Part shown: in pieces, positions 24,967-32,800 of the stretch
Numbering within the stretch: position 1 is the first letter of the stretch
Layout: the number at the start of each line of letters is the position of its first letter
Origin: Microbacterium allomyrinae
GTDB lineage: Bacteria > Actinomycetota > Actinomycetes > Actinomycetales > Microbacteriaceae
Direction: 5' to 3'
Assembly (NCBI RefSeq): GCF_020682705.1
Contig: NZ_JAGTTN010000001.1
Location: 930,001 to 994,000, forward strand
DNA: 64,000 nucleotides
Notes under the pieces: generated by a model
Databases searched by the model: none
Told to the model about the DNA's origin: nothing
The model's input: only the letters and a program-made list of their open reading frames with translations
Program-made: the position numbers and the translations under genes

Positions 24967-25974
24967 TCAGAAGCCCTGGCCCTCGGCCAGTGCCGTCTCG
25001 CCGGCCTCGGCCGAGTCGAACGTGGCGCTGTCGACGATGATGGTCGATTCGACCGTCTCGCCCGCGAGCGTCTTCTCGACCACGTCGACGGCGATGTCGC
25101 CGAAGAACGGGTTGTACTGAGCGACGAAGCTCAGGTCGCCGGCCGCCAGCGCCTCGAGTGCACCGGTGGTGCCGTCGATCGTGGCGATCTTCACGTCGGT
25201 GCCGGGAACCAGGCCCGCAGCGGTCACGGCCTGGGCCGCGCCGATACCCATCTCATCGTTCTGAGCGAAGATGAACTGGATGTCGTTGTTGTTGGCCTTC
25301 AGCACCGTCTCGATGACGGACTTGCCCTCGTCGGTCTTCCAGTTGGCGGTCTGCGCGCCGACCTTGTTCAGGCTCGCGACGTCGGCGACCTCGGAGTCGA
25401 AGCCCTCGTTGCGCTCGTTGACGACCGACAGACCCGGAACACCCTCGAGCACGAAGTAATTCGCGCCCTCGGCGAAGGTCTCGACGGCCCATGCGCCCAC
25501 CGAAGCCGCGACCTGGAAGTTGTCGGGTGCGATGCGGGTGACGTAGAGGTCCTCGCTCGCGTCGACACCACGGTCGAGCAGGATGACCGGGATCTCGGCC
25601 TCCTGCGCGAGCTCCAGCGAGTCCTCCCAGCCCGATGCCTCGGTCGCGGTGAGCAGGATCACGTCGACCTCGTCGTTGACGAAGGTCGCGAAGGCGTCCA
25701 GCTGCGACTTCTGGTCGCTCGGGCTCGCGGCCGGAGCGTACTTGAGCTCGTAGCCGGCCTCTTCGGTGAAGGCGTCCTTGACCGCCTGCTCGTTGGCGTT
25801 GCGCCATCCGCCCTCGGGGCCGACCGCGACGAAGCCGACCGTGGTCAGGTCGCTGTCGCTGCCGGTGTCCGAGCCGGTGTCGTCGCTGCCGCCGGCGCAG
25901 CCGGTGAGGCCGAGGGCCAGGGCCCCTGCGCCGACGAAGCCGATCAGACCCAGCATCCGCTTCTTGTTTGCCAT
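24967..25974 (-). CDS. Sugar ABC transporter substrate-binding lipoprotein (YtfQ-like)
   Basis: 335 residues. A signal peptide ends in the lipobox Gly-Leu-Thr-Gly-Cys26, and a Gly/Ser/Asp linker follows. The mature N-terminus (Val-Gly-Phe-x-Ala-Val-Gly-Pro-Glu-Gly-Gly-Trp-Arg-x-Ala-Asn), the internal Leu-Leu-Asp-Arg-Gly-Val-Asp and Asn-Asp-Glu-Met-Gly-Ile-Gly-Ala match E. coli YtfQ, a galactofuranose-binding protein, more closely than RbsB or AraF. In this context the likely ligand is L-arabinofuranose or short arabinofuranosides. First gene of the transporter-araDBA operon; RBS AAGGAGGAGAAG. An operator-containing promoter lies about 100 bp upstream and a small hairpin (25993-26018) sits in the leader. 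Confidence 0.9.
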   Translation of the reverse strand: MANKKRMLGLIGFVGAGALALGLTGCAGGSDDTGSDTGSDSDLTTVGFVAVGPEGGWRNANEQAVKDAFTEEAGYELKYAPAASPSDQKSQLDAFATFVNDEVDVILLTATEASGWEDSLELAQEAEIPVILLDRGVDASEDLYVTRIAPDNFQVAASVGAWAVETFAEGANYFVLEGVPGLSVVNERNEGFDSEVADVASLNKVGAQTANWKTDEGKSVIETVLKANNNDIQFIFAQNDEMGIGAAQAVTAAGLVPGTDVKIATIDGTTGALEALAAGDLSFVAQYNPFFGDIAVDVVEKTLAGETVESTIIVDSATFDSAEAGETALAEGQGF

Positions 25975-26066
25975 CTCTTCTCCTCCTTGAGACTCCCCGA
26001 CGCTCTCCGGTCGGGGAGAAGTACTTGTGCCCCCTTGCGGGACACTCTCGGGTGTGTGCGTCACCC

Positions 26067-26095
26067 ATTGTGCGCGCTAACATCGCCGCGCGCAA
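26067..26095 (-). promoter_or_regulatory. Promoter and LacI-type operator of the transporter-araDBA operon
   Basis: In the minus direction TTGCGC (26090-26095) and CACAAT (26067-26072) are 17 bp apart, and the spacer contains GATGTTAGCGCGC, close to the operator core seen before other units of this locus. A second related site (GTTCGCGGTAACGG, 26121-26134) lies about 40 bp upstream. Assignment of the -10 is tentative; the operator is the stronger part of the call. Confidence 0.5.
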
Positions 26096-26180
26096 GCTCA
26101 TTTCAAAGATTCGTTACTCGTCCGTTACCGCGAACAATCCTGCGCCCCGGGCCGACCCGGATTCCGGCGTCCGCCGGGCG

Positions 26181-27200
26181 TCAGGAGCGCGGGCGTGCGG
26201 TCGAGCCGCGCACGATGAGAAGCGGCTCGATGATGTCGTGCTCGGCGGCTTCCTCGCCCTCGATGGCGGCGATGATGATCTGCAGCGCAAGCGCCCCGAG
26301 CGCCGAGAAGTCCTGCCTCACGGTCGTCAGCGGAGGAAGGAAATGGCGCGCATCGGGAAGGTCGTCGAAGCCGACGACGCTGATGTCGTCGGGTACGCGC
26401 AGGCCGCGCTCCGACAATCCGTGAACGACGCCCAGCGCCATCTGGTCATTCGCGGCGAATACTGCCGTGACACCGGTGAAGTCGTACGTCGTTCCGTACG
26501 AGTAGCCGTAGTCCGACGTCCAGTCGCCGACGACCGGAGTGCCGATCGGGAGACCGGCGTCCACGAGCGCATCTCGCCAGCCCTGCTCGCGTGCGCGGGC
26601 GTCGAACCAGTCGAGCGGGCCGGACAGATGCGCGATGGAGCGGTGCCCGAGCTCGATCAGGTGCATGACGGCCGCCATCGCTCCGGCGCGCTGATCCACC
26701 GCGGCGGTGTGCATCTCGGCATCGGACTCGGCCTTGATGACCAGGGTCGGAAGGCCCGTGCTCTGCTGACGCAGCATGTCGAGAGAGGATGCCCTCGGAG
26801 CGATGACGCAGAGCGCGTCCACCCCCTGGGTGACGAGTTCGACGACGCCGACGTCGATCTGCGACTGCTCGTCATCCGAGATCGAGAAGGCGCTGATCGC
26901 GTAGCCGGCGTCGCGGGCCGCCTCTTCGATCGCGCGCAGCGTGCTGTTCGGGCCCCACTGCACCGGGCTGTCCACGAGCACGCCGATGCGCATCGCACGA
27001 CGGGTGGCGAGAGCCCGGGCGATCGAGCTGCGCGTGTAGTTCATCTCGTCGATCGCCTGGAGCACGCGCTCCCGGGTCGACTCGCGGATGTTGGGATGAC
27101 CGTTCAGGACACGCGACACGGTCATGTGCGACACGCCGGCCTGCTTCGCCACGTCGTAGATGCTCGGCCGCTGCCAGCCTCGCGTCGCCTGTTCAGACAT
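26181..27200 (-). CDS. LacI-family repressor, probable master regulator of the arabinan locus
   Basis: 339 residues. The N-terminal helix-turn-helix (Ile-Tyr-Asp-Val-Ala-Lys-Gln-Ala-Gly-Val-Ser, then Thr-Val-Ser-Arg-Val-Leu-Asn) and hinge helix (Ser-Ile-Ala-Arg-Ala-Leu-Ala) are followed by a periplasmic-binding-protein-like effector domain with Ala-Asn-Asp-Gln-Met-Ala-Leu-Gly and Gly-Phe-Asp-Asp. It is expected to release DNA on binding arabinose or an arabino-oligosaccharide. The gene starts 6 bp after the LPXTG gene, so it is the last gene of the csc-like operon and may control its own transcription through the operators upstream of that operon. It also lies just upstream of the transporter operon, the natural second target. 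Confidence 0.9.
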   Translation of the reverse strand: MSEQATRGWQRPSIYDVAKQAGVSHMTVSRVLNGHPNIRESTRERVLQAIDEMNYTRSSIARALATRRAMRIGVLVDSPVQWGPNSTLRAIEEAARDAGYAISAFSISDDEQSQIDVGVVELVTQGVDALCVIAPRASSLDMLRQQSTGLPTLVIKAESDAEMHTAAVDQRAGAMAAVMHLIELGHRSIAHLSGPLDWFDARAREQGWRDALVDAGLPIGTPVVGDWTSDYGYSYGTTYDFTGVTAVFAANDQMALGVVHGLSERGLRVPDDISVVGFDDLPDARHFLPPLTTVRQDFSALGALALQIIIAAIEGEEAAEHDIIEPLLIVRGSTARPRS

Positions 27201-27206
27201 TGCCGA

Positions 27207-27620
27207 TCACCTCGTCCGTTCGCCGCGGCCGTCGGCATCCCCCTCACGGGGTGCCGGCTTCGAGGATCCGAGTCCTTCGCGCGCGACTTCGGCACGGCGA
27301 CCGCTGACCACATAGTAAGGGGACGGCGCGGCGAGGGCGCGCATGCGGCCGGGCGATGCCCGGATGCGGCGCACGAGTAAGAGCACGAGACCCGCCGCCA
27401 GCAGCGTGAGCGCCATCCACATCAGCAGCGACGGCGCATCCCCGCCGGTGGCCGGCAGCTCCCCTCCGCACGGGCTCACGCATTCGAGCGGTGTGATCTC
27501 GACCGTGACGAGCACCCCGGACGAGCCGTGGTCGATCTCGTCCGCGACGGCCGCGGTGGGAACCAGCGCCGATGCCACGACGAACGCCGTCATCGCGGAG
27601 AGAAGTCGCGTGCCCCTCAC
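27207..27620 (-). CDS. Small LPXTG-anchored surface protein (CscD-like)
   Basis: 137 residues from GTG 27620, which overlaps the preceding stop codon (GTGA). Signal peptide ~1-26; the exported part is only about 30 residues and contains two cysteines (Glu-Cys-Val-Ser-Pro-Cys-Gly); the sorting motif Leu-Pro-Ala-Thr-Gly-Gly is at 55-60, followed by a membrane span (~64-83) and Arg-Arg. Sortase would link it to peptidoglycan. A tiny LPXTG protein next to WxL and DUF916 proteins is the CscD position of csc clusters. Odd feature: a 54-residue basic cytoplasmic tail after the span, much longer than usual for sorting signals. Confidence 0.75.
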   Translation of the reverse strand: MRGTRLLSAMTAFVVASALVPTAAVADEIDHGSSGVLVTVEITPLECVSPCGGELPATGGDAPSLLMWMALTLLAAGLVLLLVRRIRASPGRMRALAAPSPYYVVSGRRAEVAREGLGSSKPAPREGDADGRGERTR

Positions 27621-28699
27621 CGCGCGTTCACCGATTCCTCGGCGGAGCGACGCTCCTCTTCGCGGGCCTGAGCGCGCGCCTCTTCGAGCAGCCCGGCGAT
27701 CCGCGCCTTGGACCGGCGCCGACCCCACACGAAGGCGGCGATGACCAGGGCGAGCCCGGCCAGCACGATGAACTGCGGCCACGGGATCGCCCAGGCGAGC
27801 GTGTCGGCGCTCACCGGATCGAGCGACGAGGTGGTGCCGTCCATGGTCACGACGACGGCATCGAGAGTGACGCTCACGGGCACGACGAACAGCGGCCAGA
27901 CGTCGTCGACCACAACCGCCAGCGGGCGGGAGTCTCCGGGAAGGAGTTCCTGGGTGATCTCGCCCTCGGCGGGGAACGCCACCGTCTTGCCACCGGCTTC
28001 GACCACGCCCTCGGCGACGAGGCGGGTATTGCCGGTGTTGACGACCTCGAAGGTCACCGTCACCTCGCCCGGACGCAGCGGGTTCCACGAGAGCGCGTAC
28101 GTGGCGGCGGCCTGCCCGATTTCGGCGGCCGGGGTGATCTCACCGGTGACGCGGGTGAGCACGCGGAAGCCGACACGGCTCTCCACCCCGACGTTCGCGC
28201 CTTCGTCGCTGGACTGCACCTGGAGCACGGATGCCGTGATGCCCGCCGCGTGATCGCCCGGCTCGGCGGTGTCGGGGACCACGATCTCGAAGGGGACGAC
28301 GACCGTCTCACCCGCCGCGACAGTGACCTCTTCGGGGATCTGGATCCACGTTCCGGAGTCGACGGACTCCTGGTCGGCGGGAAGCATGTCGAAGCGGCCC
28401 GTGCGGGTGTAGAACCCGTCGGCCGCGGCGAGTCGGAAGGTGACGGTGTCTTCGCTCACGTTGCGCACGGCGAAGTGGTCGGCGACCGTGTCGCCGGGGT
28501 CGATGTCGTGCTCCACCGCGTTGCGCCCGTCGGGCCCGGTCTCATCGGCCGGTGTGACCGACCATCGGATCGTGGGCTGTTCGTCGGTGTCATCCGCGGC
28601 GGACGCGGCGCCGGTGGTCAGGCCGACGAGGATCAGGGCGAGGGCCGCGGCCAGCAGTGCGCGGACGGGCGCTTCGCGACGCGAGAGGGGATGGGGCAC
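27617..28699 (-). CDS. DUF916-like membrane-anchored surface protein (CscA-like)
   Basis: 360 residues: signal peptide (~1-35), an extracellular part of two beta-sandwich domains (~38-310), one transmembrane helix (Phe-Ile-Val-Leu-Ala-Gly-Leu-Ala-Leu region, ~318-336) and a charged cytoplasmic tail. The first domain has the DUF916 pattern of WxL-interacting proteins: Trp-Ser-Val-x-Pro-Ala, Asp-x-x-Asp-Pro-Gly, Val-Arg-Asn-Val-Ser, and the late Ala-Gly-Ile-Thr-Ala-Ser. In Firmicutes such proteins bind WxL proteins and peptidoglycan. It lies between the WxL-like and LPXTG genes, overlapping the latter by four bases. Family call is by motif reading, not by search. Confidence 0.7.
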   Translation of the reverse strand: MPHPLSRREAPVRALLAAALALILVGLTTGAASAADDTDEQPTIRWSVTPADETGPDGRNAVEHDIDPGDTVADHFAVRNVSEDTVTFRLAAADGFYTRTGRFDMLPADQESVDSGTWIQIPEEVTVAAGETVVVPFEIVVPDTAEPGDHAAGITASVLQVQSSDEGANVGVESRVGFRVLTRVTGEITPAAEIGQAAATYALSWNPLRPGEVTVTFEVVNTGNTRLVAEGVVEAGGKTVAFPAEGEITQELLPGDSRPLAVVVDDVWPLFVVPVSVTLDAVVVTMDGTTSSLDPVSADTLAWAIPWPQFIVLAGLALVIAAFVWGRRRSKARIAGLLEEARAQAREEERRSAEESVNAR

Positions 28700-28719
28700 G
28701 ATCAGAGGTCCAGACGTCA

Positions 28720-28750
28720 GGGTCGGGACCGCGTGGTGCGGTCCCGACCC
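28720..28750 (-). terminator. Stem-loop between WxL-like and DUF916-like genes
   Basis: A perfect 13-bp stem (GGGTCGGGACCGC / GCGGTCCCGACCC) with a 5-nt loop, beginning 29 bp after the WxL-like stop. It probably gives partial termination, making the WxL-like protein the most abundant product of the operon. Confidence 0.75.
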
Positions 28751-28778
28751 GATTCAACACGAGTTCTGCGGGGCTGCG

Positions 28779-29426
28779 TCAGATGGCGTCTTCCCACAGG
28801 GTGAGGGTGATGGTCGCCGAGTAGTTGCCCGGAGCGACGGTGACGGGCGTCTTGAGGAACAGCTGCGCGTTCGCGGTCCACTCTCCCGGTGCGAGCTCGC
28901 CGGTCAGGTTGGGAGCGAAGGCGAGGAGCTCCTCGCCCACCAGACCCACGTTGTTCGCGCTGGGCGTTCCCGGGGTGCCGAAGGTCGGGTCGTCCAGGAC
29001 CGTGACGATCTCGTCACCCGGGAGCACCTGCTCGTCGTCGCCCGACAGGAGTGCCGGGACCCAGCCGATGTTGCCGGCACCGATGTCGGGCACGCCGGCC
29101 GCGGTGAAGGACGACGACTGACCGGTGACGTACCAGTACTGGTCGGCGGGCGTCTCTTCACGGTCGTCGGTGATCGTGACCGTCGGCAGCGTTCCATCGA
29201 ACTGACGAAGCGTCGGGTCGGTCGATGCGACCTCGGTCAGCGACGTCGAACCCTGCGCGACGCTCATGGTGAGCGCACCCACCGGCTCGAGCGCCTCGAT
29301 GTTCACGTTGACGTCGACCTCGTCGCTGCCGAGTTCGTCGGCGATGGCCGCGCCCGCAACGCCGATGAGCAGCATTCCGCCCAGTGCGCCGGCCGCGGTG
29401 CGTGCGATCAGTCCTCGCTTGTTCAT
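28779..29426 (-). CDS. WxL-like secreted surface protein (CscB/C-like)
   Basis: 215 residues with a Sec signal peptide (~1-29, cut after Ala-Ile-Ala) and an all-beta mature part. The central Tyr-Trp-Tyr-Val-Thr-Gly-Gln-Ser-Ser-Ser-Phe and the C-terminal Gly-Asn-Tyr-Ser-Ala-Thr-Ile-Thr-Leu-Thr-Leu-Trp occupy the places of the two WxL motifs, but the final one is altered (canonical Thr-Trp-Thr-Leu), so I call it WxL-like. WxL domains bind peptidoglycan non-covalently in Firmicutes. It precedes the DUF916-like and LPXTG genes, the order expected for a surface complex. It would be the scaffold or matrix component. Confidence 0.6.
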   Translation of the reverse strand: MNKRGLIARTAAGALGGMLLIGVAGAAIADELGSDEVDVNVNIEALEPVGALTMSVAQGSTSLTEVASTDPTLRQFDGTLPTVTITDDREETPADQYWYVTGQSSSFTAAGVPDIGAGNIGWVPALLSGDDEQVLPGDEIVTVLDDPTFGTPGTPSANNVGLVGEELLAFAPNLTGELAPGEWTANAQLFLKTPVTVAPGNYSATITLTLWEDAI

Positions 29427-29516
29427 TCGTTTTCTCCAATTTCCCGGTCGACAATCGCTGCCGATCCGAACCTGCGAGCGACCGGACCATCCGGCCGTCG
29501 GGTCTCGCCGAGGGCG

Positions 29517-29678
29517 TCAGCCGAGGCCGAGCGCCCTCATCTCATTGAGGTCATGGCCGGCACGCGAGGTGCCGCATCCGGTGTCGCAGTCTCGGTGCGC
29601 CGTCCCCATGGCGCGGAGCGCGCCGGTGCCGACGAGGGACGCAGGCTGCGCCTCGGGGCGAGGGATGGTGGTGAGCAT
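29517..29678 (-). CDS. Small 53-aa ORF at head of the csc-like operon
   Basis: A 53-codon frame from ATG 29678 (RBS AAAGGTG, 5 nt spacing) to TGA 29517, beginning about 40 bp after a promoter with operator. GC at third positions is very high, as in real genes here. The peptide has no signal sequence; it contains Cys-Asp-Thr-Gly-Cys-Gly and ends Asn-Glu-Met-Arg-Ala-Leu-Gly-Leu-Gly. It could be a regulatory leader peptide, a small partner of the surface proteins, or a precursor peptide. I recognise no family. The 90 bp between it and the WxL-like gene hold only that gene's leader. Confidence 0.5.
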   Translation of the reverse strand: MLTTIPRPEAQPASLVGTGALRAMGTAHRDCDTGCGTSRAGHDLNEMRALGLG

Positions 29679-29728
29679 GTGGCACCTTTGCTTTCGTATC
29701 CGACGGTGGATCGACTGGCTCTTCTCGA

Positions 29729-29757
29729 ATGTTACCGGGAACTGTTAGCGAGAACAA
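29729..29757 (-). promoter_or_regulatory. Promoter and operator of the csc-like operon
   Basis: In the minus direction TTGTTC (29752-29757) and TAACAT (29729-29734) are separated by exactly 17 bp. The spacer and -10 contain two half sites, CGCTAAC and CGGTAAC, nearly identical to the site before the Tat-GH127 operon. This is a good sigma-70-type promoter that a bound LacI dimer would block. Confidence 0.7.
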
Positions 29758-29784
29758 CACTTTTTCTCGCGCATTCTCCCGATG

Positions 29785-29819
29785 CGGGACGGATGCCGCG
29801 GGCCGCGGCATCCGTCCCG
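29785..29819 (-). terminator. Terminator of the multidomain GH127 gene
   Basis: A 16-bp perfect stem (CGGGACGGATGCCGCG / CGCGGCATCCGTCCCG) with a 3-nt loop, 10 bp beyond the stop codon at 29829. Confidence 0.85.
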
Positions 29820-29828
29820 TCCGACGGG

Positions 29829-32800
29829 TCAGCCGCAGCTGATCGCCGGGTACACGATCGGGACGGTCACCGTCACCGGTGCGCCGCCGACCGTGGCAGA
29901 GGCGACGATCGACGCCTGTCCGCCCGCGACAAGCGCCGAGCGCGACGTGAACACGCTCGCGGTCGACGTGCCCGGAGCGAGCGCCGCCACCTGCTTCGAT
30001 CCGAGCGGCGTCGTGATCGTGAGCGCCACCGGCACCTCCGACCGGTTGGTCGCCTGGATCGTCAGCGCCGCCTTGCCGGCGATGCACCTTCCGGCAGCCA
30101 CCGCCGTCACCTCGAGCGCCGGCGCAGGGGCCTGACGGACGATCTCGATCCGATAGGTCGCCGTCGTGGTGTGATCCTGCGCGGTGGCCTTCAGGGTGAG
30201 GACCGTCGGCCCGTCCCCCTCGGCCAGCGCGACCGTCCGCGGCAGCGTGTCGTCGATGAGGATGTCGTCCGCGAACACCAGTCCGCTCGCCACCGCGGGA
30301 TCGACGTCGAAGGTCGCCGTGGTCGCGTCTTCGGGGACGGCCGCGGTGTAGGCGTAGACGCCGCCCGCGAGCGCCGGCGCGAGAGCGCCGTCCTCGAACG
30401 AGAGTGCCGTGAGATCGGCATCCGTCGCGTATGTGGTCTTCGAGGTCGTGTAGACCCCGTACACCCCGCCGACATAGCTCGAGCCGTTCGACTGGAAGCG
30501 CACCGTGACCACGGGGATCTTCTGCCCGTCCTCGTCGAGGACGTACTCTCCCGCCTGGTTGCGCTTGTAGCTGTCCTTCGCCTCGATGCCGGCCAGCACC
30601 GCCGCCGGGATCTCCTCATAGTCCACGTACCAGCTCGTCGCACCCCCGGCATTCGTGATGCGCTCGTGCGTGAGGAGCACGTCGTTGAGGTAGACGTCGA
30701 ACGTGCGGCCGTTGTCTCCTCCGAAGTAGCGCACCCCGAGGTAGTTCTTCGGCAGCGTCGGGTCGACGATCATGTCGTACTGGAAGTACGCGTCCGCCGC
30801 GGTCTGCCCGTCGCGGTACCCCTCCCCCAGGTGCACCCCCACGCCCGACTTGTTGAACTCGTAGCTCTTGTCCGCCTCGCTGTTGTTGTTGTCGAACGAC
30901 GTCAGCGAGTCGATCGTCGTCTCGTCGATGCGCCGCTGCTCCTTGCCCTTGCGGATGAGCGCCTGCGCCTCGGCGGAGTCGGGCTCGGCCAGGTTCATAT
31001 AGGTGGCATAGCGCGCGTCGTACAGGCTGTAATACGGCTCGAACGTGAGAGCCGCGGATGCCGCATCCACGTTCTGCAGCGCGAAGCGCATCGTCTCGAT
31101 GCCATTGGCGTTCACGCCGTCGGCGAGCCGCACGAGGTTCTCGGCGATGTCCGCCTTGAACGCATCGGCGTCGGCGGTCACGATGTTGTTGTTCACCGAC
31201 TTGTCGGCCTGACTCATGCGCACGAGCACGCCGGCGACGTACGAGGCATCGACGTTGGTGCGGTTCAGCTCGGTCGCCAGCAGCACCGGGCCGTACTTGA
31301 AGGCGACCCAGTTGGGGTTCTCGGTGCCGTCGTCGACGGTGACCTCGGCCGGGAGCACGTAGGTGATCTCGTCGCCGGACGACACCTCGACGGTGAGATA
31401 CCCGTCCGCGAGAAGGGCCGCGACATCCTGCCCCTCACCGTTGACGGTGAGGGTCGGCGTGCCCGCCACCCAGTCCGGGACGCGCAGCCGCAGCGTCGTC
31501 CCCTCGGCGAGCGCGCCGCCGTCGAGCGAGTCCACCGCGAATGTCACGGTGTCGTCGGCCGGCACGTCCGCGGTCTGGCTGAGCCTGAGGTTGTGCTCGG
31601 CCGAGGTCAGCTCCGACGAGCGGAACATGTTGACATAGACCGATGCACCCTTGCGGAAGTAGATCGAGTCGCCGAGCTTCGTGAAGCTCTCGGTCGCGGT
31701 GCCGTGGTCGCACCAGAACTCGTCGAACGGGCGCCCGAAGATCTTCGCGTATCCGGCCGCCTGCGGCTGGAAGTACGTCATCATGCCGGTCTCGGGGTTC
31801 TGCGAGGCGAGGATCGTGTTGATGTACGTGGACTCGTAGAAGTCGGCATACTTCACGTCGGGGTCCACCTGGAACAGCGACCGCGAGAGCTTGAGCATGT
31901 TGTACTCGTTGCAGCCCTCGGACGTGGAGTTCTCGCCGTACCCCGAGGTGGTGCCGCTCGTCGCGTACTCGTACAGCGTGTCGGGCGCGTGGAAGTGCTC
32001 CGAGTAGCTGTTGCCGCCGTTGGCGTAGGTGTGGTCGTCGACCACCATCTGCCAGAAGTTCTCGGCCGCCGTCCGGTACATCCCGAGGCTGCTCTTCTCC
32101 GCTGCGGTCAGAGTCTCGTAGAGGTGCGGGTTGTCGGTGAACACCGTGTAGCGCTTGAGCGCCCCGATGAGCTTCGGGATCGTCGTGTTCGCGTGCTTGC
32201 CGTTCAGCACGTCCTGCCCGGCGGCGAGCTGCTGGAACAGCGTCACCTCGTCGAAGTACTCCGCGGCGCGCTTGTGCGCCGGGTCCTCGGTGATGCTGAA
32301 CAGCTCGTACAGCGCCTCGTTCATGCCGCCGTACTCGGTGTTGAGGATGCTCGCGGGGTTGGCCTGGCGTCCCGCCCAGTCGCGCACCCAGGTGCCGAAG
32401 CCGCTCGCGACCGACAGCGCCGTGGCCGAGACCTCGTCGGGAGCCTGCTGATAGGCCTCGAGGAGTCCCGCGAGCACCTTGTGCAGGTTGTAGAACGGCA
32501 CCAGCAGACCCGATCCGCCGCTGGGAAGCACGCTGGTCGAGAACGGGGCGACGTAGCCCGCGTTCGCGGGGTCGATCGCGGCGTACGCCTTCTGCGCACG
32601 ATCGAGCCCGTCGACGGCCGTCGTCAGCTTGGCGAGCAGCTGCGCCTTCGTGGTCGGGTCGGTCGTGGTCGCGTACGCCTGCGAGAGCGCGGAGATGTAG
32701 TGGCCGAAGAAGTGGCCCTGGAAGCGCGTGCCGGTCGGCCGCTCCCATCCGCCGTACGGCTGCACGGTCGTCGGAAGACCGGCCTGCGTATAGAAGGAGT

